64,000 nucleotides of DNA from Ruminococcaceae bacterium FB2012 (GCA_900104495.1 FMXS01000006.1:20091-84090), one strand, 5' to 3'. Numbered from the stretch's first letter, positions 24,521 to 31,314 are shown. A program made the numbers and translations. The notes: generated by a model from the sequence alone, not told the origin.

Positions 24521-25114
24521 ATGGACTATATTACAGAACTGTCTTCCGTTGCCAAAGAACACGGCGGGATAATCGAAACCACGACAGCAATACAGCACGG
24601 CATATCCAAGGCTATGCTGTATAAGCTATGCAAGGAAGAAAGAATACTCCGCATCGCACAGGGGCAGTATATTCTCCCTGATGAGATCCAGGACGAGCTG
24701 CTGTCGATAAGCAAGCGTTCCGATAAGCTCATTTTCTCTCACGAGACGGCGCTGTTCCTCCATAGGATATCAGACCGTACTCCATTTGAACACACCGTGA
24801 CATCGCCCAGCGGATGCTCACCCTCAGCTTCGATAAAAGCCGTGTGTAAGATATACTACATCAAGCCGGAGCTGTTTGATCTTGGAAGAACGACTCTCAA
24901 AACTCCCGCGGGCAACGCTGTTGCAGCGTATGATCTTGAACGCACGGTCTGCGATATCATCCGCAGCCGCAGCAAGGTCGGAACGGAGACCTTCCTTTCG
25001 GCTTTGAAGATGTACGCAGCAAGTCCAAAAAAAGATCTGAACAAGCTTAATTCGTATGCTAAAAAGCTGCGGGTCGCAAATGTACTGCGTCCCTATTTGG
25101 AAGTATTGTTATGA
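24521..25114 (+). CDS. AbiEi-family antitoxin/regulator, without its toxin
   Basis: 197 residues of the AbiEi type IV antitoxin family: N-terminal winged helix (IETTTAIQHGISKAMLYKLC, RILRIAQGQYILPDE), then the conserved FSHETALFLHRISDRTPF, and AAYDLERTVCDIIRSRSKVG. AbiEi normally represses and neutralises a co-transcribed AbiEii nucleotidyltransferase that modifies tRNA. Downstream there is only a hairpin, the direct repeat and an integrase, so the toxin gene is absent. AGGTGTG precedes the ATG at 24521. It may now act as a solitary regulator or protect against an AbiEii encoded elsewhere. Confidence 0.88.
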   Translation: MDYITELSSVAKEHGGIIETTTAIQHGISKAMLYKLCKEERILRIAQGQYILPDEIQDELLSISKRSDKLIFSHETALFLHRISDRTPFEHTVTSPSGCSPSASIKAVCKIYYIKPELFDLGRTTLKTPAGNAVAAYDLERTVCDIIRSRSKVGTETFLSALKMYAASPKKDLNKLNSYAKKLRVANVLRPYLEVLL

Positions 25115-25215
25115 GTTGGAGCACCAAATGGTTGTAACCCCTGGGAGCAATCCCTTGAAACAATGCGTCCACTATTATTGAAATCACAGACACAGATCTA
25201 TATTCAATAAACCTT

Positions 25216-25250
25216 ACACCGCCGGAGGCAACCAATGCCGTTGGCGGTGT
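25216..25250 (+). terminator. Hairpin terminator after AbiEi
   Basis: ACACCGCC (25216-25223) pairs with GGCGGTGT (25243-25250) around a 19-base loop, followed by TTGTATAT. It lies 100 bp after the AbiEi stop and 7 bp before the right direct repeat. Confidence 0.6.
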
Positions 25251-25256
25251 TTGTAT

Positions 25257-25288
25257 ATCTGATCTGTAGAAACGCCTTGAAAACCGCA
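25257..25288. repeat. Direct repeat, right copy (attachment-site candidate)
   Basis: ATCTGATCTGTAGA...TTGAAAACCGCA, 30/32 identical to 18932-18963. Its TTGAAA is also the -35 of the next integrase. Confidence 0.8.
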
Positions 25289-25305
25289 CCAAAATATGAT
25301 ATAAT
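25277..25305 (+). promoter_or_regulatory. Promoter of Int2 overlapping the direct repeat
   Basis: TTGAAA (25277-25282), 17 bases, TATAAT (25300-25305). The -35 lies inside the repeat and the -10 just outside it; the left copy of the repeat has no -10 after it. Confidence 0.75.
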
Positions 25306-25358
25306 GGACATAGGATAATACCACATTCTGTTCTCCCGACACAGAAAGGATGGTATAA

Positions 25359-26408
25359 ATGAAAGCAACAAAGCTTAGCTCAGGGAGATACAGAGCACAG
25401 CTTGTCGTAGGCAAGGATGCCAGCGGCAAGCGGATAGTCAAGAGCTTCACTGCCGATACGGCCTGGGAGGCGGAGAAGATGGCACTGGACTACAAGAAGA
25501 AATACGGTGTCGGGCAGAGCGTGTCTGACATGACCGTAGCCGGAGCAATAAGCATCTATATCAACTCCCGCACCAATGCTGTCTCGCCCATAACTATCGA
25601 AACATATCAGAGGATCCGTGATACCCGGCTCCAGAGCCTTATGGACACGAAGATCACAGAGCTGACGGTGCAGGACGTTCAGATCGCTGTGAATATTGAT
25701 GCGGCAAGGCTGTCTAAGAAATCGCTTACAGAAGCAGTGAGTCTGATGCAGTCTTCGCTCGCGTTTCAGGGCATTGACACTAATTTCAAGAAGCGCATAA
25801 CTTTCCCGAAGGCTATGAAACCCAAAAAGCAGCTCCCTCACCCGCGGGATATAATCAGGGAGATAAAAGGCACAAAGTACGAGCTTGCGTTTCTGCTGGC
25901 TATGTGGCTTTCGCTTACAGTCAGTGAGGTCAGGGGTCTGAAATATTCTGACATCACAAAGGACGGCAAATGGCTGACAGTGCAGAGGACTATCGTCTAT
26001 CACGACGGCAGGGATCATTACGATGATTTCACTAAGGCCGAAGGCCGGACACGGACTGTTTCTCTCCCGAAGGAGCTTTACGATATGATCATGGCTCAGC
26101 CCCATGAAAGCTACGACGATCACATTGTCCCGCTGGGCTACAACTGTTTGTACAAAGCGATCCGCAGGATCATGGCCAAAGCAGGCTTCAAGATGTCTTT
26201 TCACAATCTCCGCGCCGAATTTGCAACGACATCCAATGCCTTGAAGATCCCCGACAACTATATCCAAAGCATCGGCGGCTGGTCGAATCCGACTACAATG
26301 TATAAGCACTACATCCGCGAGCTGACCTCCGAGGAGCAGAAATACCAGGCGCAGATCGACAGTTATTTTTCCGGTCTGCTCAAAGAGGAACAGGGCTCGG
26401 ATGACTGA
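25359..26408 (+). CDS. Tyrosine recombinase paralogue (Int2) lacking catalytic Arg I
   Basis: 349 residues, closely related to Int1 along the whole length (LSSGRYRAQLVVGKDASGKR versus LPSGNYRAQLVVGKDAGGKR). The second half of the active site is intact: SFHNLRAEFATT and GGWSNPTTMYKHYI. In box I, where Int1 has WLSLRIGEVRG, this protein has WLSLTVSEVRG: the catalytic Arg codon CGT is replaced by ACA (Thr). Tyrosine recombinases normally need this Arg, so Int2 may be inactive, a regulator, or use another Arg. GAAAGGATGG precedes the ATG. Confidence 0.9.
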   Translation: MKATKLSSGRYRAQLVVGKDASGKRIVKSFTADTAWEAEKMALDYKKKYGVGQSVSDMTVAGAISIYINSRTNAVSPITIETYQRIRDTRLQSLMDTKITELTVQDVQIAVNIDAARLSKKSLTEAVSLMQSSLAFQGIDTNFKKRITFPKAMKPKKQLPHPRDIIREIKGTKYELAFLLAMWLSLTVSEVRGLKYSDITKDGKWLTVQRTIVYHDGRDHYDDFTKAEGRTRTVSLPKELYDMIMAQPHESYDDHIVPLGYNCLYKAIRRIMAKAGFKMSFHNLRAEFATTSNALKIPDNYIQSIGGWSNPTTMYKHYIRELTSEEQKYQAQIDSYFSGLLKEEQGSDD

Positions 26409-26745
26409 AAAATGCGGTTTTGTGTGACACATCGCACGGAAAAAGTCACTTTCCCCTCGCAAATACGGTCTTTCGCCCGTGTGATTTCGTGTGATTTTCG
26501 TGTGATTTTGCATCAAAACGGCTTGATGTGTGAACTTTCGTGTGATTTTATTTGACGAAACAGTGTCGAAAACCAACAGAATAATGTCATATCTGGCGCA
26601 CAAACCGCACCCGCAAACAACGTATTTTGGGCATAAAAAAGCGAAAACCCCGAATTTTCGAGGCTTTCGCAAAAATGAGATATTGGCGCGGATTGAGAGA
26701 TTTGAATTTTTGGGATAGCTCTCAAACCGCCTAAATACGTTGTTT
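26409..26745. other. Non-coding junction with repeats
   Basis: 337 bp without a gene. Contents: four or so copies of CGTGTGATTTT (26475-26545), a hairpin GCGAAA...TTTCGC (26641-26670, terminator-like), a 13-bp inverted repeat AAACAACGTATTT (26615-26627) / AAATACGTTGTTT (26733-26745), and a tRNA 3'-end-like segment at 26684-26706. The outer arm touches the stop codon of Int3. Confidence 0.6.
26684..26706 (-). other. tRNA 3'-end-like segment (attachment-site candidate of Int3)
   Basis: Minus strand TTCAAATCTCTCAATCCGCG plus CCA: this reads as T-loop, T-stem 3' strand, acceptor 3' strand, discriminator G and CCA of a tRNA. The 5' strand of the T-stem (GAGAG) is not directly upstream, so the tRNA is not intact here. 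Elements that insert in tRNA genes duplicate exactly this part. It lies 40 bp from the stop of Int3. Confidence 0.5.
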
Positions 26746-27789
26746 CTAAATGTCCGTGTCATATTTCGTGTCATACATTCTTTGGAAAACTCCGCTCATC
26801 GTCTTCGCATATTCGGCTTCCTTCTCGTCATATATATGCTGATATACGTCCTTCAGCATTGACATCGTCTTTTGTCCGAGACGCTTCATGGCGTATTTGT
26901 CTGGTACTCCGTTAATCAACATTTGACTGGCGTTGGCGTGACGGTTATCGTGCATACGATATCTCGGAAGGCCGTTCTTGTCACAAAGCTGATGATACTT
27001 CCGAAGCACCGAGCTGGGCAGCATCGGGCTAATGAACTCGGACTTGTGTTCTGCTCTGTCAAGACGTTTCTTCATTACGCCGTCGATCTCTATATAGCGG
27101 TTACTTGCATCACCCTTAACCCGCTCCTGGTATTCATACTTGCCCTTATCGTTAAGTGTTATTTCAGCGTGTACATGAAGGAACTGTCCGTCGTAATCGG
27201 ACCATTTGACTCCTGCAATCTCGCCCTGCCGCATTCCTAAGGTCACGGCCATTGTCACTGCAAGCTCTACCGATGTGCCTTCGACCATTTTCAGTATTAT
27301 TGAGATTTCTTTTTCACCGGGAATATCCCTTTCAATACGCTTCTTGCTCGGGAGAGCTATCATCGAATAATCAATATCTGCTTTAGCGAACTTTAAAGCT
27401 GCCCGAACTAAACCGTACTGGTTCTCTATCGACTTGGTCGAGTAATGATTTGCGTTGTTGTTGATCCAGTTTTGAATCTCGTACTCCGTCAGCTTTGAAA
27501 GCGGGATATCCTTGATCTCGTCGATCGTTTTGTCGAGCATGTAATAATATGAACGTATGCCCGAGGGAGCCTTGATGTTGTCGCGGGATTCAATGTATCT
27601 CCTGACGGCATCACCGACAGTCTGCTGACTCTTCAGAGCCTTGTTCTTCTTGAGCTTCAGCATCAGCGCCGCAGCCTTCTCATTCGCCTCCCTTCTTGTT
27701 GCGGCAGTAACAGACAGGTACTTCTTGGTGTTGCAGTCATAGACCCGCACTCGCCATGAGCCTGATTTAAGCTTTTGTGCGTTAGCCAT
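26746..27789 (-). CDS. Tyrosine recombinase (Int3)
   Basis: 347 residues. N-terminal arm domain with KLKSGSWRVRVYDCNTKKYL, catalytic Arg in AVTLGMRQGEIAGVKWSD, HxxR as MHDNRHANAS, and RLGQKTMSMLKDVYQHIYD with nucleophile Tyr; the usual LGH is LGQ. AAGGAGA precedes the ATG. It has low similarity to Int1/Int2 and probably serves the element to its right, with the tRNA-like segment beyond its stop as attachment site. Confidence 0.92.
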   Translation of the reverse strand: MANAQKLKSGSWRVRVYDCNTKKYLSVTAATRREANEKAAALMLKLKKNKALKSQQTVGDAVRRYIESRDNIKAPSGIRSYYYMLDKTIDEIKDIPLSKLTEYEIQNWINNNANHYSTKSIENQYGLVRAALKFAKADIDYSMIALPSKKRIERDIPGEKEISIILKMVEGTSVELAVTMAVTLGMRQGEIAGVKWSDYDGQFLHVHAEITLNDKGKYEYQERVKGDASNRYIEIDGVMKKRLDRAEHKSEFISPMLPSSVLRKYHQLCDKNGLPRYRMHDNRHANASQMLINGVPDKYAMKRLGQKTMSMLKDVYQHIYDEKEAEYAKTMSGVFQRMYDTKYDTDI

Positions 27790-27899
27790 AGCTATTCTCC
27801 TTTCAACAAAATGCGAGAAATGTATGGCCTATTTGTTCCATTTCTATTATACTGCATTTCCCGCATTTTATTGTTATCTATTTGTGAATTATCGCACTG

Positions 27900-28136
27900 T
27901 CACTTCTCTATCAGATAGGGTAAGTCAACGCCGAGAAAACAGCACAGTTTTTCTGCTGTTCCCAGATCGACGGCATATATGTTGTTTTCCCATTTACTTA
28001 TTGCTGAGGGAGACACACCGAATACTGTAGCCAATTCAGCTTGTGTGTAGCCCGCAGCTACTCTTGCACCCTGTATTCTGCGCTTGGCATATTCACATTT
28101 ATCCAGTTTCTTCTTCGTTGATTTCACTACGTTCAC
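27900..28136 (-). CDS. XRE-family regulator
   Basis: 78-residue Cro/C1-type protein: YAKRRIQGARVAAGYTQAEL, FGVSPSAISKWENN (recognition helix) and GTAEKLCCFLGVDLPYLIEK. The frame opens with GTG at 28136, three bases after AAAGGAT; a second GTG at 28127 is better spaced. It is upstream of Int3 on the same strand and likely controls it. Confidence 0.88.
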   Translation of the reverse strand: MNVVKSTKKKLDKCEYAKRRIQGARVAAGYTQAELATVFGVSPSAISKWENNIYAVDLGTAEKLCCFLGVDLPYLIEK

Positions 28137-28442
28137 ATCCTTTGTTTTTTATTCACAGCATTAACTTTTTGACGGCTATTATGTATGTGATTATGTGACC
28201 TTGTTAAAGTCAATCAGTTATATTTATACATATTATAGTAACTTCTAAATATGTGCTTCTCTATATAATAAGGAAGGGGGTTTATTTTTTTCTTTTCAGA
28301 TAAAAACAAAGTATACTGTACTTTTTCTTCCAAGGCGGGCAATTATTGCCCGCCCGGAAAGAAACGGATACATCAGTTTTCAACATTTCAACAAGTTTTT
28401 AACCGACTTTCAACAGAGTTATCAACAATGCAAGCTATTGTT
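28137..28442. other. Origin-like region next to RepA_N
   Basis: About 305 bp without a gene. GGCGGGCAAT-TATTGCCCGCC (about 28333-28354) is a strong hairpin, and TTCAACA-type repeats follow at 28377-28424 (TTTTCAACA, TTTCAACA, TTTCAACA, then TTATCAACA, one base off a DnaA box). Repeats plus a DnaA-box-like site beside a replication gene suggest an origin. Confidence 0.5.
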
Positions 28443-28862
28443 TCAACTCTTCTTGTCCTCCTCGGGGTAGTAGGGGACATAATATTCCCGGCCATAGTAC
28501 CGAACGTATATTCGATCCGGCAACGTAAGATACTGCCGCACCCTCTTTATGAGCTCAGCGCCCTCAAGCTCGGCAAGCACTTTGCGCACAATGGGGGGAG
28601 AAACTACAAGTATCGCTGCCAGCTCGGCCTGTGGGAAAATGATGAAGGGATAACCCTCGCTGTCCCAGAATCTCTGGTTCTCCCTCGAAGACAGCTGCCG
28701 TTCCAACATCAGCGAATACGCCACTTTCGCCCGCAGAGACAGCGCCCTCCACTTCTCGTCGGTCAGCAGTTCCTTCGGGACGCGAAGGAAAGGATTGATG
28801 GGATAGTCCCCGTTCGGGACTATCGGGTCGTAAATAAGCTTGTGCTGTTCTTGATTAGTCAT
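28443..28862 (-). CDS. RepA_N-type replication initiator, short form
   Basis: 139 residues matching the N-terminal domain of RepA_N initiators: NPFLRVPKELLTDEKWRALS, LRAKVAYSLMLERQLSS, then QAELAAILVVSPPIVRKVLAELEGAELIKRV (winged helix). Full RepA_N proteins are usually 250-350 residues with a host-specific C-terminal domain; here the protein stops after the N-domain (PEEDKKS). It may be a natural short form or a truncated initiator. GAGGAGGT lies 7 bases before the ATG. Confidence 0.8.
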   Translation of the reverse strand: MTNQEQHKLIYDPIVPNGDYPINPFLRVPKELLTDEKWRALSLRAKVAYSLMLERQLSSRENQRFWDSEGYPFIIFPQAELAAILVVSPPIVRKVLAELEGAELIKRVRQYLTLPDRIYVRYYGREYYVPYYPEEDKKS

Positions 28863-29104
28863 CAGAATGACCTCCTCGTCTTTTATCTAATATCCGGCCG
28901 GTGAGTATATTATACATCAGGTTGACAAAAAAAGGGGGATTTCGCTATCCCATAACTCAAAAAGTGGGATGGCTATTTTTTGCCCCGAAAATACGCGGTT
29001 TCAGAGTGCCATCCCACTTTTCATGATTTCGTAACAATTTTGTGGCCAAGAACTTGAAAAAAACACCTTAAATAATTTCGACCGTGACATCCGGCCGTTT
29101 TCTT
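28863..29104. other. Short intergenic region with partial terminator copy
   Basis: No gene. CATCCGGCCGTTTTC at 29089-29103 duplicates half of the terminator at 29697-29727, and the similarity continues into the tRNA remnant. Confidence 0.45.
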
Positions 29105-29222
29105 TGGCGATCACACTGAAATTTGAACTCAGACGCCGCTTGCGCGGCTTCCGGAGGTTCAGCAAACCGTCATTATCAAATAAGTAGCCCGCATCAGATG
29201 AATCAGCCGAAATGATGTGATA
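29105..29222 (-). pseudogene. tRNA-Ser remnant (3' half duplicated)
   Basis: From TGG at 29105 to about 29171 the sequence copies the 3' half of the tRNA-Ser at 29732-29842, including T-arm, long variable arm and GGTTTGCT anticodon loop, with scattered changes. Beyond the anticodon arm the two diverge; TGTGATA at 29216-29222 could be a decayed acceptor end but no D-arm is seen. Probably a decayed tandem copy. Confidence 0.6.
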
Positions 29223-29398
29223 ATGCCCATGCAATATTACTATCAGCATATTCCCGTAAAGAATTTGATTTGTGCAAATGCACAAAAGGCAAGCGGCGAT
29301 GAGTCCGATTCACCCGGCGTAGGGTATTATGTACAGAAACACCTCAATAACAGGTGAGTACATAAAAGAAAAGTCATAAACATCGGGAAGAATTTACA

Positions 29399-29695
29399 AT
29401 GCCATACAGTTATGATGTTTTTATTGTAAACACAAACGGTTTCACATCTATTCACAAGGATACACTGGATGACCTCAAAAAATAAGCAGATAATATCTCT
29501 GATAATGCTTCTGTTAAGATATCAGAGATCCAAAACTCGGATATTCCCAACAAAGAGAAGGAAAAACGGAGATCAAGCCTTGCGGGATTCAAAGCAGGAT
29601 TTGAGAAAAACAATCCGACAAACATATCAATTGATGAGATCGATCTCCGCAGCACCCAGGATGTTGAGGAGAAGTATGTAATGGTCAGGGAATAG
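29399..29695 (+). pseudogene. Small gene interrupted by an in-frame TAA
   Basis: Reading from ATG at 29399: MPYSYDVFIVNTNGFTSIHK...LDDLKK, then TAA at 29483, then in the same frame 69 more codons (ADNISDNASVKISEIQ ... STQDVEEKYVMVRE) to TAG at 29693. The frame stays open on both sides and composition is protein-like, so this looks like a 98-codon gene with one nonsense mutation. No family recognised. It lies between the tRNA-Ser gene and its decayed copy. Confidence 0.5.
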
Positions 29696-29696
29696 G

Positions 29697-29727
29697 AAAA
29701 AACGGCCGGAGAGCATCCGGCCGTTTT
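29697..29727 (-). terminator. Terminator of the tRNA array
   Basis: Minus-strand AACGGCCGG-atgctct-CCGGCCGTT followed by TTTT: a 9-bp stem 5 bp after the tRNA-Ser CCA end. It closes the downstream tRNA unit. Confidence 0.85.
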
Positions 29728-29731
29728 CAAT

Positions 29732-29842
29732 TGGCGATCACACTGAGATTTGAACTCAGACACCGCTTGCGCGGTTACTGGCGGTTTAGCAAACCGTCGT
29801 GCGAAGCTAAGACTTTGCCTCTACCATTAGGCTTATGTGATC
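29732..29842 (-). tRNA. tRNA-Ser(GCT), 111 nt, with an extra hairpin
   Basis: Acceptor GATCACA pairs perfectly with TGTGATC; discriminator G73 and encoded CCA. D-arm GCCTAATGGTAGAGGC, anticodon arm CGGT-TTGCTAA-ACCG (anticodon GCT, codons AGC/AGT), long variable arm CCGC-gcaa-GCGG, T-arm CTGAG-TTCAAAT-CTCAG. Between D-arm and anticodon arm there are about 18 extra bases (AAAGTCTTAGCTTCGCAC) able to form their own stem, which makes it about 20 bases longer than a normal tRNA-Ser. Confidence 0.8.
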
Positions 29843-29939
29843 GAAGTGTACCACATCAAATTTTGAACCCGCCGTCTCGCAAAAGTGACCTCACAATCAA
29901 TCTTTCAAAAGGCGGAATTCGGTGGTACACCGTGTGTAC

Positions 29940-30026
29940 TGGTGGGTAGGGTTGGATTCGAACCAACAACGTTTCAATGTCACGGTTTTACAGACCGCTG
30001 CCTTCACCGATTCGGCGCACCTGCCC
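29940..30026 (-). tRNA. tRNA-Tyr(GTA)
   Basis: Acceptor GGGCAGG/CCTACCC, A73, CCA encoded. Anticodon loop CTGTAAA gives GTA. Long variable arm present (GACATTGAAACGTT), as expected for bacterial tRNA-Tyr. T-arm GTTGG-TTCGAAT-CCAAC. Confidence 0.92.
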
Positions 30027-30050
30027 ATTATTATCGTTCATATCAAAGCC

Positions 30051-30124
30051 TCGCCCCGAGCCGACCGAAGGAATGACTTTGCACAAGGCTGCGGGCGAGG
30101 GTATTGCGCCGTGTGCGCTAACAC
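30051..30124 (-). repeat. Inter-tRNA structured repeat A
   Basis: Plus strand TCGCCCCGAGCC...GGCTGCGGGCGAGGG plus a GC hairpin touching the CCA end of tRNA-Trp. It lies 25 bp ahead (in transcription) of tRNA-Tyr. One of seven copies in the array. Confidence 0.8.
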
Positions 30125-30198
30125 TGGCAGGAAAGCACAGGATCGAACTGTGACCTACGGTTTTGGAGACCGTCGTTCTGCCGTTAAACTACTCTCCT
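30125..30198 (-). tRNA. tRNA-Trp(CCA)
   Basis: Acceptor AGGAGAG/CTTTCCT, G73, CCA encoded; anticodon arm ACGGT-CTCCAAA-ACCGT (anticodon CCA, codon UGG); T-arm CACAG-TTCGATC-CTGTG. Confidence 0.93.
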
Positions 30199-30400
30199 AT
30201 GATCTGTGTTTATATTCGCCGAAAAGTGAACGTTAAGCGCCTTGCAATTATTCTCGGATTTTGATCGGTGGGAATTCCGAGACAGTATCTCGGAATTTGG
30301 CAGATCATTCAGAAAAAGAGAGCATACCGTTCAGGCTGTAATATTCGCATTATCTTGTGCTGTGCCGCATCGCCGATGAAAATGCGCATCGTTTTATGAG
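30199..30400. other. Spacer with strong hairpin
   Basis: About 200 bp between tRNA-Trp and the tRNA half. AATTCCGAGA-cagta-TCTCGGAATT (30273-30297) is a perfect 10-bp hairpin. No gene seen. Confidence 0.5.
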
Positions 30401-30439
30401 ATAGAAAACCGATGTCCTTACCGATTAGACGAAACGGAA
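30401..30439 (-). pseudogene. 5' half of a tRNA (Arg TCT-like)
   Basis: Minus strand TTCCGTT, TC, D-arm GTCT-AATCGGTA-AGGAC, then anticodon 5' stem TCGGT and loop TTTCTAT (anticodon TCT). The expected ACCGA stem is replaced by CTCAT and no T-arm, acceptor 3' strand or CCA follows. It is therefore a truncated tRNA-Arg gene, broken just after position 38. Confidence 0.7.
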
Positions 30440-30453
30440 TAATTCTGCAAAAA

Positions 30454-30529
30454 GCTCTGCCCCGAGCCAATCAAAGTTATATATCTGCACAAGGCTGCGG
30501 GCGAGGGCATTGCGCGCCGCCGCTGCGGC
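30454..30529 (-). repeat. Inter-tRNA structured repeat B
   Basis: GCTCTGCCCCGAGCC...GGCTGCGGGCGAGGGC followed by GCGCGCCGCCGCTGCGGC at the CCA end of tRNA-Phe. It lies 15 bp before the broken tRNA-Arg half. Confidence 0.8.
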
Positions 30530-30605
30530 TGGTGCCTCCGGCAAGAATCGAACTTGCGACGCCAGGTTCTTCAGACCTGCGCTCTACCGTCTGAGCTACA
30601 AAGGC
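30530..30605 (-). tRNA. tRNA-Phe(GAA)
   Basis: Acceptor GCCTTTG/CGGAGGC, A73, CCA encoded; anticodon arm CAGGT-CTGAAGA-ACCTG (GAA); T-arm GCAAG-TTCGATT-CTTGC. Confidence 0.94.
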
Positions 30606-30608
30606 AAA

Positions 30609-30683
30609 TGGAGACTGTGGCAGGAGTCGAACCTGCATTCCCGGGGTTGCAGCCCGGAGCCTTAGCCTTTTGACTACACAGTC
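30609..30683 (-). tRNA. tRNA-Cys(GCA)
   Basis: Acceptor GACTGTG/CACAGTC, discriminator U73 as usual for Cys, CCA encoded; anticodon arm CCGGG-CTGCAAC-CCCGG (GCA); T-arm GCAGG-TTCGACT-CCTGC. Confidence 0.94.
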
Positions 30684-30708
30684 AAAAAAGATTTTGAGTT
30701 GCACATTG

Positions 30709-30785
30709 TCCCGTCCCCGAGCCAAGCAAAGCTATAGCTCTAAACAAGGCTGCGGGCGAGGGCATTGCGCCGTGTGCGCTAACAC
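30709..30785 (-). repeat. Inter-tRNA structured repeat C
   Basis: GTCCCGTCCCCGAGCC...GGCTGCGGGCGAGGGC then GCGCCGTGTGCGC at the CCA end of tRNA-Glu(CTC). It is 26 bp before tRNA-Cys; the last 30 bases equal those of repeat A. Confidence 0.8.
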
Positions 30786-30860
30786 TGGCTTCCATTGAAA
30801 GAGTCGAACTTTCATTTTCGGCTTCAGAGACCGATGTCATGCCTGTTAGACGAAATGGAA
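30786..30860 (-). tRNA. tRNA-Glu(CTC), first copy
   Basis: Acceptor TTCCATT/AATGGAA, G73, CCA encoded; anticodon arm TCGGT-CTCTGAA-GCCGA gives CTC (codon GAG); T-arm TGAAA-GTTCGAC-TCTTTCA. A CTC anticodon is uncommon in bacteria, which normally read GAG with TTC. Confidence 0.88.
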
Positions 30861-30881
30861 ATAATGAAAAGAAACTATCAA

Positions 30882-30959
30882 AGTCCCGCCCCGAGCGACA
30901 CCGAAGCTGCAAATCACTTCGATGTCGGGCGCGAGGGCATTGCGCGCCGCCGCTGCGGC
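30882..30959 (-). repeat. Inter-tRNA structured repeat D
   Basis: GTCCCGCCCCGAGCG...TCGGGCGCGAGGGC then GCGCGCCGCCGCTGCGGC at the CCA end of tRNA-Asp; 22 bp before tRNA-Glu(CTC). The final block matches repeat B. Confidence 0.78.
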
Positions 30960-31035
30960 TGGCGGTTCCGGCGGGATTCGAACCCGCGACATCCTGATAG
31001 ACAGTCAGGCGCTCTTGCCGCTGAACTACGGAACC
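30960..31035 (-). tRNA. tRNA-Asp(GTC)
   Basis: Acceptor GGTTCCG/CGGAACC, G73, CCA encoded; anticodon arm CCTGA-CTGTCTA-TCAGG (GTC); T-arm GCGGG-TTCGAAT-CCCGC. Confidence 0.94.
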
Positions 31036-31058
31036 GTGTATCCCGCAGAAGCGGGATG

Positions 31059-31289
31059 TTAGTTTGTGATAATTATCTCATCAATCGTGACATTAAGGAT
31101 ATGCGCCAGTATCACAAGATTGTCGAGAGAGGGCAGCGCATCACCGCGCATCCATTTGAATATGGATTGCGGAGTGTTGAACCCGCAGATGTTTTGAATC
31201 TCGGTGACCTTGATACCGTTCGCTTTGATAAGCGCTTTTATATTGGAGCCGGTCGCGGCCATGTTGACCGTCGGCATACATGAAGACAT
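31059..31289 (-). CDS. XRE-like protein inside tRNA unit 1
   Basis: 76 residues with a Cro/C1-type fold: GSNIKALIKANGIKVTEIQN, GFNTPQSIFKWMRGDALPS (recognition helix) and LDNLVILAHILNVTIDEIII. Its paralogue at 32167-32391 has the same GFNTPQ.IFKWMRGDA core. GAAAGGTGG is 8 bases before the ATG at 31289. It lies between the terminator of the small ORF and tRNA-Asp on the same strand, so any transcript that reads through the terminator includes it. Probably an autoregulator of the tRNA unit. Confidence 0.85.
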   Translation of the reverse strand: MSSCMPTVNMAATGSNIKALIKANGIKVTEIQNICGFNTPQSIFKWMRGDALPSLDNLVILAHILNVTIDEIIITN

Positions 31290-31314
31290 AATAATACCAC
31301 CTTTCAATAGAATA

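Noticed and set aside
25380..26774. 464-codon minus-strand frame opposite Int2
   Set aside because: Shadow of the integrase. It runs on through repeats and hairpins and encodes low-complexity Cys/His-rich sequence with no family.
29001..29285. 94-codon minus-strand ORF overlapping the tRNA remnant
   Set aside because: It runs through the terminator copy and the decayed tRNA-Ser; no ribosome site.
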